Shown: positions 23,845 through 33,125 of the stretch, piece by piece
How positions within the stretch are numbered: position 1 is the first letter of the stretch
How the letters are laid out: the number at the start of each line of letters is the position of its first letter
DNA from: Clostridiales bacterium
GTDB lineage: Bacteria; Bacillota; Clostridia; Oscillospirales; CAG-382
Reading direction: 5' to 3'
Length of the DNA stretch: 64,000 nucleotides
Assembly: GCA_003343885.1 (NCBI GenBank)
Contig: QAKH01000048.1
Coordinates: forward strand, 62,001-126,000
Program-made: the position numbers and the translations under genes
The notes under the pieces: generated by a model
What the model was told of the DNA's origin: nothing
Databases searched by the model: none
What the model saw: only the letters and a program-made list of their open reading frames with translations

Positions 23845-26800
23845 TTACTGAATGTGTCCCGGCTTTATTATAATACCGCAGCGGAAATTCTTTTCGGTAA
23901 AGCGGTATTTTTCAAAAGTACGCGGTCCGCAGGAATTTGAACCTATGCCGGTCATTCTCATGTCGGCATATACGTATGTCTCCTTGTGCGGTACAAGCTC
24001 GTAATCATGCGCGGCTTTAGCAATATCCAAAGCGCTGAAATGCTGAGCGTTAAACGAAAACTCTTCGCTGTCATACATTTTCATTATCTGGAGTCCGTGA
24101 CCTGTGAGGTTTCCGACAAAGGCATACCTTGTATCACAGTGGGAAGAATTTTCCTGAGGTCTGATATAATGTTCAAAGTTGTCGGTTGCGGTGGTACGGA
24201 AATATCCTACCTTTGACTGATATTTATGATCGCTGTACGCTTCATAAGGTCCGCAGCCGAAATACTCCACTCTTTCGTTATCTTCCGGCATTACTATCTC
24301 AAGACCGAAGCGAGGAAGCTCATCGTAATTTCCGTCCTTTTCAACCTCAAACTCGAAGCTTATTTCTCCGTCAGAGGAAACAGTGATATACTGCTTTATT
24401 TTCATAACCGGCGCCTTTGCGGGAACGCTTAATGCAACATCCGCAAACAAAGTGACATACTCATCGTCAGCCTTATACATGCCGCAGTCATACACCTTTT
24501 GCTCTATGTGGTCAAGTCCCCAAGGCAGCCATGTTCCGTTAGCCATAGGACGGTCGTTGTCCGTCGGAGCACGCCAGAGATTAAAGTTTACCGGACGGTC
24601 AATCATTTCCTTACCGTCATGGACAATACGGACAATTTTACCGGAATTCTTGTCAAATATTACGCAAAGCTCAGCGCATACAATTTCAATAAAACCGCCG
24701 TCTTCTGTATATTCAACCTTTGAGGGAAGTGATACAGTTTCATCAGGCTCATCAAAGGTTACACTGCCGAGTTCAAACTGACACGAGCCCATCTCGAAAC
24801 CTGCCTGATAGCAAGCAGTATCGGTATTGTAAATGAAGCGTACATTGAGGAAATACTCGCCGTCCTTGTCAAAGTCCGACATATCGCACAGCTTATATTT
24901 TGCCGTACGGCCTGGTTTTACCGAAACGCCGGGTATTCTGCCGGAACAGATTATCTCTCCGTTGCACTCAACATTCCACGCAAGGTCAACATCGGAAAGG
25001 CTCTCAAAGAAACGCCAGCTTTTAACAGAAATTTCTATATTATCGCTGTCGAGAAGATTTACTTCGACCGGCATATATGCGTTTTTAATCGCACGCATAC
25101 CGTTGCTGAGAGTTCTGTCTGGGTAAACAAGACCATCCACGCAGAAATTGCCGTCGTGAGGATATTCACCGAAGTCACCGCCGTAAGTATAGCGCTTTTT
25201 ACCGTCGGGACCTGTTATCTCTACCGAGTGGTCGCAAAATTCCCATACATTTCCGCCCATAAACTCGTCATGCGAACGTATAAGCTCAATATACTCACGT
25301 ATTCCTCCGGGGCCGTTACCCATCGCGTGGAGGTATTCGCAGAGGTAGAACGGTTTCTTTTTGTCTTCGTCCTTGCTTGTGATGTAACCAAGACAACCGG
25401 CAGGGTCGGTATACATTTCGCTTCGGACATCCACAAGATCAGCGTGACCGGCCACGCACCGTTCACTCTCATAGTGAATGTAGGCTTCCGGCATACGCGA
25501 AAGAATGTATTCACGCATGGCGTGCTGGTTTCTGCCGCAGCCGGATTCGTTGCCAAGCGACCACATAATGACGCAGCCTCTGTTTTTATCACGTTCAAAC
25601 AGCTTCTTTGCTCTGTTTACGTACGCCTTTTCCCAAAGTGAATCCGATGAGAGTCCCGACCAATTGTTTACAACGCACATACCGTGGGTTTCAAGGTCAG
25701 CTTCATCTATCATATAGAATCCGTAGATATCGCAAAGCTCCATCATACGAGGATCATTCGGATAATGGGAAGTCCTTATTGAATTTATGTTATTCTGCTT
25801 AAAGATTTTAAGATCTCTTACAAAATGGTCATACGGTGCGGTGTGCCCGAGAACCGGATGTGAATCATGGCGGTTAACGCCTCTGATCTTTACTTTTTTA
25901 CCGTTTATATAGAATATTTTTCCAACGATTTTTACCTGCTTTACGGCAATATTCTGGTAAATAACCTCGCCGCCGCAGTAAAAAAGAAGCTTATAGAGCT
26001 TAGGCGACTCGTCGTTCCAAAGCACAGGGTTTTGTATTTCAATGACTGTTTTATCTTTTACATACTCGCCCTCTGCTATTATATCGTTATTGGGAGCAAG
26101 CAGCGTATACTCAGCTTTTGCCTTTCCCACAAAATCAAGTTCAAGGCAAAGTTCTGCTTTACCAAGGTCATCCGACACACTCTGCTTTACATATATATCA
26201 CGTATATGATTTTTATCTCTTGCCAAAAGATATACTTCCCTGAATATACCCGAAAACCTGAACATATCCTGATCCTCGAGATAGCTTTGTGCATTCCATT
26301 TAACAACCAGAACGGCAATAATGTTTCTGCCTGCCTTTACGGCGCCTGAAACATCAAATTCGCTTGTGCAGTGGCTGACTGTTGAATATCCAACAAATTT
26401 ACCGTTAATCCAGACATAGTGGCATGAGTCAACGCCCTCAAAATTGAGATACACACTCTTTTCTGCAAATCCGTCTGAAAGATAGAAATCCCTTGTATAA
26501 ACGGCGCACGGATTTTTATCCGGAATATGAGGCGGATCGACCGGGAAAGGATAATTTGTGTTAGTATACTGAGGTACGTCGTAACCTTTCGACAGTACGG
26601 TCTGCCAGTTACGCGGGACGGTGATAGTTTCTGTGGACTCGAATTCATCTTCAAAATACTCGTCCGTTGTGAAATCCTCGTCAAGTTCGTTTACGTTTTC
26701 ATAATATCTGAAGTTCCATTCGCCGCAAAGCGTCTTAAAGTAAGGCGAGCGATTGCGGTCAAGCTTTGACGCGCTGACTGCGTCTGCATACGGGATAAAA

Positions 26801-26871
26801 TATGAACGGGCAGGCTGTTCATTGACTGAAACAATATTAGGGTCCAGATAATATTTTTCAAAAATGCTCAT
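23845..26871 (-). CDS. lacZ: Beta-galactosidase, GH2 family (LacZ type)
   Basis: A five-domain LacZ-type enzyme of 1008 residues, the classical length, cytoplasmic. The general acid/base is Glu442 in MWSLGNESGCG and the nucleophile Glu512 in YLCEYLHAMGNG. The N-terminal jelly-roll (PRNWQ, YTNTNYPFP), the RGVNRHDSHPVLG segment, RTSHYPNDPRM and the C-terminal small-chain domain (NLWRAPTDND, YFGCGPYEAYSDHK, HYIRPQENSSHCDTR) are all present. It has its own promoter with a palindrome at the start site and TAAAGGAGAA upstream of the ATG. Substrate could include galactosides other than lactose; co-transcription with a rhamnosidase suggests mixed plant glycans. Confidence 0.93.
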   Translation of the reverse strand: MSIFEKYYLDPNIVSVNEQPARSYFIPYADAVSASKLDRNRSPYFKTLCGEWNFRYYENVNELDEDFTTDEYFEDEFESTETITVPRNWQTVLSKGYDVPQYTNTNYPFPVDPPHIPDKNPCAVYTRDFYLSDGFAEKSVYLNFEGVDSCHYVWINGKFVGYSTVSHCTSEFDVSGAVKAGRNIIAVLVVKWNAQSYLEDQDMFRFSGIFREVYLLARDKNHIRDIYVKQSVSDDLGKAELCLELDFVGKAKAEYTLLAPNNDIIAEGEYVKDKTVIEIQNPVLWNDESPKLYKLLFYCGGEVIYQNIAVKQVKIVGKIFYINGKKVKIRGVNRHDSHPVLGHTAPYDHFVRDLKIFKQNNINSIRTSHYPNDPRMMELCDIYGFYMIDEADLETHGMCVVNNWSGLSSDSLWEKAYVNRAKKLFERDKNRGCVIMWSLGNESGCGRNQHAMREYILSRMPEAYIHYESERCVAGHADLVDVRSEMYTDPAGCLGYITSKDEDKKKPFYLCEYLHAMGNGPGGIREYIELIRSHDEFMGGNVWEFCDHSVEITGPDGKKRYTYGGDFGEYPHDGNFCVDGLVYPDRTLSNGMRAIKNAYMPVEVNLLDSDNIEISVKSWRFFESLSDVDLAWNVECNGEIICSGRIPGVSVKPGRTAKYKLCDMSDFDKDGEYFLNVRFIYNTDTACYQAGFEMGSCQFELGSVTFDEPDETVSLPSKVEYTEDGGFIEIVCAELCVIFDKNSGKIVRIVHDGKEMIDRPVNFNLWRAPTDNDRPMANGTWLPWGLDHIEQKVYDCGMYKADDEYVTLFADVALSVPAKAPVMKIKQYITVSSDGEISFEFEVEKDGNYDELPRFGLEIVMPEDNERVEYFGCGPYEAYSDHKYQSKVGYFRTTATDNFEHYIRPQENSSHCDTRYAFVGNLTGHGLQIMKMYDSEEFSFNAQHFSALDIAKAAHDYELVPHKETYVYADMRMTGIGSNSCGPRTFEKYRFTEKNFRCGIIIKPGHIQ

Positions 26872-26908
26872 AATGTTTCTCCTTTATTCCTTTATATGAG
26901 AGTAGTTA

Positions 26909-26923
26909 TTAAAACCGTTTTAA
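26909..26923. promoter_or_regulatory. Operator-like palindrome at the lacZ start site
   Basis: TTAAAAC-C-GTTTTAA is a perfect seven-base inverted repeat with a single central base. It abuts the -10 element and covers the predicted start of transcription of the GH2-GH78 unit, the usual place for a repressor such as a LacI-family protein. No such regulator is next to it in the window. Confidence 0.55.
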
Positions 26924-26951
26924 TTGTAACAGTTTGACAAGGTTAAGTCAA
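26923..26951 (-). promoter_or_regulatory. Sigma-A promoter of the lacZ-GH78 unit
   Basis: On the minus strand TTGACT (26946-26951) and TACAAT (26923-26928) are 17 bases apart, 52 bases before the lacZ ATG and 11 bases after the AEC transporter stop. Confidence 0.75.
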
Positions 26952-26962
26952 TACAGTTTTGA

Positions 26963-27907
26963 TTATTTGAGCAAATTTTCAGCAAGAATGAGAAGTGCCG
27001 GCATAGTTATAAGACAAAACAGCGTTGATACCCCGACAAGCTTCGCCGCAAGCGTAGAATCGGAATCATATACTTCCGCAAGCACGGCGGTATTTGCGGC
27101 TGCGGGAGATGCACACATTGTCACGCAAACAATCGACAGCGTAAAATCAAAGCTGCTTCCTGCAAGCAAACATATACCTAACATTGCAAGCGGAACGAGT
27201 ACAAGTTTAATAAAAGAAAACAAGAGTATTTTCACGTTTTTGAACATATCCGCAAATTTAATCTCTGACATCAAACTTCCTATGATTATCATAGAAAGAG
27301 GAAATGTCATTCCGCCGACCATATCAATTCCTTCGGTTATAACAAGCGGAAACCTGACTCCCGAAACAAAAAGAAGGGCTCCAAGGACAGTACTTAGAAT
27401 TCCGGGATTTAAAAAAATCTTTTTGTAGTCTGTTTTTTGTTTTTCCCCGGTGTTCATCAGAGCTACACCATGCGTCCAGGTAAAAAGGTTGAACGGTATT
27501 GTATACACTACGCCGTAAAGCAGTCCATAGTCGGGAAAAATCGCCTGCATTATAGGATACCCCATATATCCGCAGTTCATGTACATAAGAGCGAAGGAAT
27601 AAACCGAGCGCTGTTTGGCGTCCTTTACATGTATAAAAGCAAGTCTGCTTACAAAAATCATGGCGGCATGTATAATCATGGACATTATGAACACTTTACC
27701 TGCCAGCACGATTACCGAGCTTTCAGGTGCTGCCTGAAGTGATGCGACAATAAGGCACGGATTTGTTATGTATGCAAGCAGCCCTGACAAAGCCTTTGTC
27801 GATCTGCCGTCAAGTATTTTGCTTTTTCCGGCGATATACCCGAAAATCATTGCGATAAAGAGTACCGTAATTTTTTCGCACACCTTTATTCCGTAAACGC
27901 CCAACAT
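26963..27907 (-). CDS. AEC (auxin efflux carrier) family transporter
   Basis: A 314-residue integral membrane protein with about ten hydrophobic helices. The N-terminal IFGYIAGKSKIL and NPCLIVASL (carrying the Asn-Pro of the family), the central INLFTWTHG-like stretch (here PFNLFTWTHG) and the C-terminal CASPAAANTAVLAEVY identify the AEC/YfdV group. Members move organic acids or amino acids; the substrate is not predictable. It has AAAGGATTTG upstream of the ATG. It lies between DUF554 and lacZ on the same strand, but lacZ has its own promoter. Confidence 0.88.
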   Translation of the reverse strand: MLGVYGIKVCEKITVLFIAMIFGYIAGKSKILDGRSTKALSGLLAYITNPCLIVASLQAAPESSVIVLAGKVFIMSMIIHAAMIFVSRLAFIHVKDAKQRSVYSFALMYMNCGYMGYPIMQAIFPDYGLLYGVVYTIPFNLFTWTHGVALMNTGEKQKTDYKKIFLNPGILSTVLGALLFVSGVRFPLVITEGIDMVGGMTFPLSMIIIGSLMSEIKFADMFKNVKILLFSFIKLVLVPLAMLGICLLAGSSFDFTLSIVCVTMCASPAAANTAVLAEVYDSDSTLAAKLVGVSTLFCLITMPALLILAENLLK

Positions 27908-27993
27908 ACTTCAAATCCTTTCGTTGTCTCAAACTGCCTAACTTATACAGCTGCTCTTAATCAGTTTTACACCTTAATCCTTTTTTGTATCCG

Positions 27994-28707
27994 CTATCCT
28001 ATCAAACTCATAAGGTAATTTATCGGGGCAAGCAGAACCGGAGCAAAAATTAAAGCCGGAAGCATATTTGCAACCTTTATCTTTGTGAGTCCTATCAAAT
28101 TCAAACCTAACGCGATAATCATAACCGAGCCGACGCAGAGCAGTTCAGCTTGCGCAGGTTCTGAAAGCATCGGGGCTATTAGACCGGCAAGCACTACCAG
28201 CGCTCCTTGAAAAACAAATACGAATACGGAGGCAAAAACAACCCCGATACCGAGAGAAGAAGCAAGTATGAACGATGAAATCAAGTCAAGAACGGATTTT
28301 GTAAAAAGCAAGGTATTATCTCCTCTGATTCCGGCATCAAGCGAACCCACTATTGTCATTGAGCCGACGCAAAACAACAGACTTGCAGTCATAAACGCCT
28401 GGGCAATATTCATTTTTTCATTGTTTTTACTGTTTTTCGAAAATCTTTTTTCTATGTATCTGCCAAGTTTGTTTATGCCGCCATCAATGTTTAGAGCTGT
28501 ACCAAGCGCAGTTCCGATTACAAGCGACAATATAAGCACCAAAGTATTTTCTCCGTTAAGAGAACCATCAATACCGATATAAATCGTACAAAGTCCGATT
28601 GCCGTCATAATCGCAGAGGTATACTTTTCATTTATAAAGCGTGCAAAAAGCAGTCCGCAGATACTTCCGACAAGTACTGTTACTGTATTAGCTATAACTC
28701 CTATCAC
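27994..28707 (-). CDS. DUF554 family membrane protein
   Basis: A 237-residue protein with six or seven hydrophobic helices. MIGVIANTVTVLVGSICGLLF at the N-terminus with AIGLCTIYIGIDG, IGTALGTALNID and SMTIVGSLDAGIRGD are the signature of DUF554 (YdfK/YqgA-like). Function unknown, thought to be a transporter. The start is a GTG at 28707 behind AAGGA. It is followed by the AEC gene after an 86-base gap, and its promoter region is shared back-to-back with dut. Confidence 0.87.
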   Translation of the reverse strand: MIGVIANTVTVLVGSICGLLFARFINEKYTSAIMTAIGLCTIYIGIDGSLNGENTLVLILSLVIGTALGTALNIDGGINKLGRYIEKRFSKNSKNNEKMNIAQAFMTASLLFCVGSMTIVGSLDAGIRGDNTLLFTKSVLDLISSFILASSLGIGVVFASVFVFVFQGALVVLAGLIAPMLSEPAQAELLCVGSVMIIALGLNLIGLTKIKVANMLPALIFAPVLLAPINYLMSLIG

Positions 28708-28786
28708 GCATATCCTTCTTTCTGATACATAGTAGATACATACTGTTAATGTTACAAAATCTATATGCTGCGTAAAAAACTGAGTA

Positions 28787-28815
28787 TTGACCTTAAGGTA
28801 AAAATATTATATACT
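28787..28815 (+). promoter_or_regulatory. Sigma-A promoter of dut
   Basis: TTGACC (28787-28792) and TATACT (28810-28815), 17 bases apart, 30 bases before the dut ATG. An eight-base palindrome CCTTAAGG (28791-28798) overlaps the -35 end. Confidence 0.75.
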
Positions 28816-28844
28816 GTTTTTAATAAGAATGGAGAGATAAATAA

Positions 28845-29288
28845 ATGACACAAATCGAAATAAAAATCAAAAAACTTGACAAAGACGCCGTAATACCGAC
28901 ATACGGAACAATGTTTTCCGCCGGTGCGGACTTATACGCCCTTGCAAAAGAACCTGTCGTCATAAAACCCGGAGAAACCGTACTGATACACACCGGACTC
29001 GCTTTTGAAATATGTGAGGGGTATGGTGGTTTTGTATTCGCACGCAGCGGACTTGCCACAAAAAAAGGTCTTGCCCCGGCGAACAATGTAGGAGTAATCG
29101 ACAGCGACTACCGCGGGGAGCTGATGATACCTCTGCACAACTCCTCAGGGACAGATGCGACAATATCAAACGGTGAAAGGGTTGCTCAGATTGTTTTTCT
29201 CCCGTACGGGACTGCGCATTTTATCGAAACGGACGAGCTTGACGACACTGTCCGAGGCTGCGGCGGATTCGGCTCAAGCGGTGTATAG
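28845..29288 (+). CDS. dut: Deoxyuridine 5'-triphosphate nucleotidohydrolase
   Basis: Splits dUTP to dUMP and pyrophosphate, keeping uracil out of DNA. The trimeric dUTPase motifs are in order: SAGADLYA (I), RSGLATKKGL (II), GVIDSDYRGEL (III), NGERVAQIVF (IV) and the glycine-rich RGCGGFGSSG (V) at the very C-terminus. The 147 residues are the usual size. It is a single-gene unit with its own promoter and GGAGAG ribosome binding site. Its minus-strand neighbours are unrelated. Confidence 0.95.
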   Translation: MTQIEIKIKKLDKDAVIPTYGTMFSAGADLYALAKEPVVIKPGETVLIHTGLAFEICEGYGGFVFARSGLATKKGLAPANNVGVIDSDYRGELMIPLHNSSGTDATISNGERVAQIVFLPYGTAHFIETDELDDTVRGCGGFGSSGV

Positions 29289-29290
29289 AG

Positions 29291-29323
29291 TGCGTCGATA
29301 GCGTCGATAGATAGTATCGATAG
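29291..29323 (+). repeat. Short TCGATAG repeats after dut
   Basis: CGATAG occurs at 29296-29301, 29305-29310 and 29318-29323, the first two inside GCGTCGATAG units nine bases apart. It looks like a small slippage repeat in the 3' non-coding region of dut. Confidence 0.5.
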
Positions 29324-29422
29324 CATAAACCGGATACAAAAGGCAGGTACAAGACGGGCTAAGCATAGTGACCTAATTTGGAGTATCTCAAGTTTGCATC
29401 AAATACATGATTATATTATACA

Positions 29423-29450
29423 AATGCGGACGGCATAAGCCGTCCGCATT
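29423..29450. terminator. Bidirectional terminator between dut and the acidic-tail gene
   Basis: A perfect twelve-pair stem (AATGCGGACGGC at 29423-29434 with its complement at 29439-29450) and a four-base loop. The T runs on each side are short (ATATTT, TTTGTATAAT), but the stem is very stable and lies between convergent genes. Confidence 0.82.
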
Positions 29451-29467
29451 ATATTTAAGGTTTTAAA

Positions 29468-30487
29468 TCAGTTTTCAGCGGAAGCTGTATCATCTGCCGC
29501 ATTATCAGCGTCGTCAGAAGTAGTTTCTGCGCCTTCGTCGGCAGCATTATTTTCCGACTCTGTTCCGTCGGCTGCATCTGCACCTGTTTCAACAGTTTCT
29601 TCCCCGGCGTCGTTTACGGAATCATCCGTTTGAGTGTCGGCAGAGTCATCTCCTGTTGATGCTGTTTCATCGGTTGTTTCTTCAGTTGTTTCATCGGTTG
29701 AAGATTCATCAGACGATGTTTCTCCCTCTCCCTCAGCTTCTGCGGCAAGCTCTTCATAGTACTCGGCAAGTGTCTGCTCTACATAAGACATATTGTTTAT
29801 ATCAATAGTGCCGTCTTCTGCGGGCTCTATATAATAGCTTGCGCTTACTATAACCTTATCCTGAATATAGTCTAACGGAGACCAGTCTTCAATGCTGTTA
29901 TTATTCAAGCTTATCTGACGAACATTTTCTGCGTTGAGTCCGGCAAAGCCGGCAACCTCTGTGAGACCGCAGGTATCAACAGACGCCTCAACAAGAGAGG
30001 TAAGTCCGGAAAATACAGATGAATCAGTAAACTTTACACCATAAAACTCAGCGATTTTTGCTCCGGTAAAATACTTTACGTCATCCATAAGCGGCTTTTC
30101 GTCGGTTTCAAAATATGAGTAGTTTATAAGATCGTCAAAGTTATATTCAGAAACATCTTCTCCTGCGTCGGCTTTATCGAGATACTCGAGATAAATCTCT
30201 GCGAGTCCGTCTTTACCAGTGATTACCGTGCAAACTCCGGAATTTGCATCATAGTTAGCAGATATAAATTCAATTGCCGCCAAATCCTCTTCTTTTATAA
30301 AAGCCGGTGCTTTTCCAAGATTCTCGGACAAAGCAGCTGCAAAATCCTGATTTTCAAGAAAAGCCGACTTTGATGTAAGCTCTTCATAAAGAACGCAGCC
30401 AATAGCCGCAGCTACTACGATTATTGCTATAAGCATTACCCAAAATGATGTTTGCTGTCTTTTTTGTTTACCAGTCACTTGTGCCAT
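29468..30487 (-). CDS. Membrane-anchored leucine-rich-repeat-like protein with long acidic tail
   Basis: The 339-residue protein has a basic start, one transmembrane helix (about 14-36) and an extracellular part. Around residues 165-210 the pattern LTEVAGFAGLNAENVRQISLNNNSIEDWSPL resembles one or two leucine-rich repeats of the internalin kind. From about residue 250 to the end the chain is almost only Glu, Asp, Thr, Ser and Ala. The ATG at 30487 follows TTGGAGGA; the frame runs on to 30784 but that part crosses the promoter. Function unknown; perhaps surface binding. The similar acidic stretch in the DUF5696 protein suggests a shared way of making spacers. Confidence 0.75.
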   Translation of the reverse strand: MAQVTGKQKRQQTSFWVMLIAIIVVAAAIGCVLYEELTSKSAFLENQDFAAALSENLGKAPAFIKEEDLAAIEFISANYDANSGVCTVITGKDGLAEIYLEYLDKADAGEDVSEYNFDDLINYSYFETDEKPLMDDVKYFTGAKIAEFYGVKFTDSSVFSGLTSLVEASVDTCGLTEVAGFAGLNAENVRQISLNNNSIEDWSPLDYIQDKVIVSASYYIEPAEDGTIDINNMSYVEQTLAEYYEELAAEAEGEGETSSDESSTDETTEETTDETASTGDDSADTQTDDSVNDAGEETVETGADAADGTESENNAADEGAETTSDDADNAADDTASAEN

Positions 30488-30542
30488 AATATCCTCCAAA
30501 TGATTAAATACTTTCACCAAAAGTGAAAAAACTACGAGTTGT

Positions 30543-30571
30543 ATTATACCACGTATGTAACAAAAATGCAA
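30543..30571 (-). promoter_or_regulatory. Sigma-A promoter of the acidic-tail gene
   Basis: On the minus strand TTGCAT (30566-30571) and TATAAT (30543-30548) are 17 bases apart, 56 bases before the ATG at 30487. Confidence 0.75.
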
Positions 30572-30630
30572 CTGTTTTTTTCTTTTTTTAAGTCTCACGC
30601 AAAAATCGTATTTTAAAATAAATATTGATT

Positions 30631-30677
30631 TACGACACGGTATTTCGACCTTTTTTTCAAAACCGCGGTGATAAAAT
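30631..30677 (+). promoter_or_regulatory. Spo0A-box-like sites and -10 element before spoIIE
   Basis: TACGACA (30631-30637) and TTCGACC (30644-30650) each match six of seven bases of the Spo0A box TTCGACA and start 13 bases apart. TAAAAT (30672-30677) can act as -10, with no good -35 at the usual distance, as at Spo0A-activated promoters such as Bacillus spoIIE. Inference from motif match only. Confidence 0.45.
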
Positions 30678-30725
30678 GATGAAAAACAGAAATTAATACG
30701 GAAATGAAAAAGGAAGGAACAAAAA

Positions 30726-33113
30726 ATGCAACAGGCAAAACAAAGTAAAAGGAAGCCAAATAAAACCCGTAACGTAAGTTTCATGTCAAAAACAGCTCAG
30801 CTCTTTTCAAAGGCAAGGATTTTTTCGTTTAACTCGGCAAGTGTAATTGCAAACGCCGTAAAGAAAACCGCCGCCGTCAAAGGTCTTGATCTTTCGGAAG
30901 TTCGTGATTATACTTTTGCTCTTGCAAAATCCATTCTCGGCTTTTTGCTCGGAATGGCTGCGCTTCCACAGGGTATACGCCCTTTTGGTATTTCTCTGCT
31001 TTGCTCTATGTCAGACAGCAGAAGTGTTTTTTTTACATATATCGGCTGTGCGTTATCCTGTATTACTTACGGAGACAGCGCTCTTTCCTCATTCATAGTA
31101 TATTTTATGCTTTTTGCCGCAAGAAAAGCGTTTACCGAGTCAAAATACGGGGAACAATTAAACGTACGTATACTCGAAAGCGCTGCCGCAAGCACGGCAA
31201 TAGGTATAATACGTATAAGCACGTCCGCAGAGCATGCCGTATATTCTTACATAGCATTTCTCTGTCTTGCCTGCATTTCCTGTGCGTTCACCTATTTCTT
31301 CAGCATACTGTTCAACAAGGCGGCGATCTCCGCGGCGCGTATAAGCACAAAAAGCATTTGTTCCTATGCTCTTATGGGAGCGCTTGTCTGCTCTCTTTCC
31401 GGAGTAAATGTTTTGGGATTTGATCTTCAGCTCGTCGCGGCTTGTCTTATCACTCTTACCTACGCTGTGGCAAACGGATTCCTTCACGCCGGCATTGTTG
31501 GATTTATTTGCGGAATTGCCTGCGCAAGTCCCATTGTTTCCGCATCACTCGGATTGAGCGGAATAATTGCCGCACTAATGTTTTCAAAAAGTATTTTTGC
31601 CTCGCTCATATCGTTTGCCTGCGCTTTTCTGATATGCGGAGCGTACAGTGCAGATTTAGGGCACACAGTGACGCTCGTACCGTCGGTGGCGTGCAGCTGC
31701 GTCCTGTTCTTCCCTGCCTGCGGATTTTTGCCGGAAGCCTTGAGGTTAAGCAAAGGAGCTCGTACAAAGTCAAGCGCGGTCGCAAAGAAGCAGGTACGCA
31801 AACAGCAAAAAGAACTTGCGGAGGCGTTTTTTTCCCTTTCGGAAATGTTTTCAAAGTTAGCGGAAAAGCAAAAATATCCGCTGATTGAGGATGTGGAACT
31901 TGCGGTGGACAAGGCTTTTTCCTCAACGTGCGGCAAATGTGCACTAAATGAGATGTGCTATGCAAAGAGAAAAACGGACGTCAAACAACTCAAACAGAAT
32001 TTATATTCGGTACTGTGTGCAAGGTCGGTGGTTCCGGAAGATTTCGGGGAGCATATGAGCGACAAATGCATACGTTTGCAAAATCTTTGCGACGAACTTA
32101 ACAGCAGTTATTCCGGACTTTGTGTTGACTGCTCTAAAGACAACCGTACCGCACTTCTGTGCGCTCAATACTCCGGTATGGCGCGGCTAATTCTTGACTC
32201 GGAAAAACGCAGCAACGAGGACACTGAACGAGACATTCAATTTGAAAAAGCCGTTTCAAGCGCTCTCTCGAAGGCTGACATTCCGTTTTCAAACGTGTGC
32301 GTATTCTCTGACAGAGAAAAGCGCACGCACATAAGCGGCATAAGCATCGACAAGTTTCCTTTTGGTGCGGAAGAGTTTAAAAAATATATTTTTGCCTCTT
32401 GCGGAGTAAAAATAAGTCAGCCGGATTTTGACATATCCGAAAAAAGCGAAACTGTCTTACGTTTTAAGCGAATTCCTGTAATATCGGTTGAATATTCACA
32501 AGCCTGCGCATCCAAGAAAAACGAGGATATCAGCGGAGACACGGTTTCTTTTCTGCACCACGAAAACAATACTTTTCATGCGCTTTTATGCGATGGTATG
32601 GGAAGTGGAATAGGCGCCGCGACTGCTTCTCGGATTTCTACCGTTTTCATGGAAAAACTGCTCGGAGCCGGCGTCAAAAAAGAAGTTGCCTTTGAACTGC
32701 TAAACAACGTACTTCTTTCCCAGAGCGGCGAATGCTTTTCGACGGTTGATTTATTTGAAGCTGATTTATTGACGGGAAGATGCATGTTTATAAAAGCGGG
32801 AGCGGCTCCCACTTACATTCTGAGAGATTCAAAGCTCTTTAAAATTTTTTCTGCAACTCCTCCCGTAGGTATACTCTCCTCTTTTTCCGCAGAAAGCACA
32901 AGGTTTGACATAGAACCGGACGACGTTATTATAATGCTGTCGGATGGTGTTGTGCAAAACGGTGAAGACAGCACCTGGCTTAGTGAAATTGTTAAAATAG
33001 ACAAGCTAAACGACCCGTCTGTTCTCGCCGGCAAAATCTTGGAAAAATCCCAAAGTATTAACACACGTCCGGATGATATGAGCGTTGCTGTTATCCGAGT
33101 CAAAAAAGCCTAA
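30726..33113 (+). CDS. spoIIE: Stage II sporulation protein E (PP2C phosphatase)
   Basis: SpoIIE is the membrane serine phosphatase that dephosphorylates SpoIIAA and so frees sigma-F in the forespore; it also works at the polar septum. The 795-residue chain has a cytoplasmic basic start, about ten transmembrane helices (roughly 65-325), a central region with a Cys-rich CGKCALNEMCY stretch, and a C-terminal PP2C domain with DGMGSGIGAATAS (metal-binding Asp) and IIMLSDGVVQNG. The ATG follows AAGGAAGG. It stands alone between Spo0A-like sites and a strong terminator. It is direct evidence that the lineage forms, or recently formed, endospores. Confidence 0.94.
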   Translation: MQQAKQSKRKPNKTRNVSFMSKTAQLFSKARIFSFNSASVIANAVKKTAAVKGLDLSEVRDYTFALAKSILGFLLGMAALPQGIRPFGISLLCSMSDSRSVFFTYIGCALSCITYGDSALSSFIVYFMLFAARKAFTESKYGEQLNVRILESAAASTAIGIIRISTSAEHAVYSYIAFLCLACISCAFTYFFSILFNKAAISAARISTKSICSYALMGALVCSLSGVNVLGFDLQLVAACLITLTYAVANGFLHAGIVGFICGIACASPIVSASLGLSGIIAALMFSKSIFASLISFACAFLICGAYSADLGHTVTLVPSVACSCVLFFPACGFLPEALRLSKGARTKSSAVAKKQVRKQQKELAEAFFSLSEMFSKLAEKQKYPLIEDVELAVDKAFSSTCGKCALNEMCYAKRKTDVKQLKQNLYSVLCARSVVPEDFGEHMSDKCIRLQNLCDELNSSYSGLCVDCSKDNRTALLCAQYSGMARLILDSEKRSNEDTERDIQFEKAVSSALSKADIPFSNVCVFSDREKRTHISGISIDKFPFGAEEFKKYIFASCGVKISQPDFDISEKSETVLRFKRIPVISVEYSQACASKKNEDISGDTVSFLHHENNTFHALLCDGMGSGIGAATASRISTVFMEKLLGAGVKKEVAFELLNNVLLSQSGECFSTVDLFEADLLTGRCMFIKAGAAPTYILRDSKLFKIFSATPPVGILSSFSAESTRFDIEPDDVIIMLSDGVVQNGEDSTWLSEIVKIDKLNDPSVLAGKILEKSQSINTRPDDMSVAVIRVKKA

Positions 33114-33125
33114 ACAATGTGCGTA

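Noticed and set aside
25156..25641. 161-codon plus-strand open frame inside lacZ
   Set aside because: Antisense shadow covering the catalytic region of the GH2 enzyme; its product has no family features.
30488..30784. Possible 99-residue hydrophobic N-terminal extension of the acidic-tail protein
   Set aside because: The stretch contains the promoter and overlaps the start of spoIIE; a perfect ribosome binding site precedes the inner ATG.
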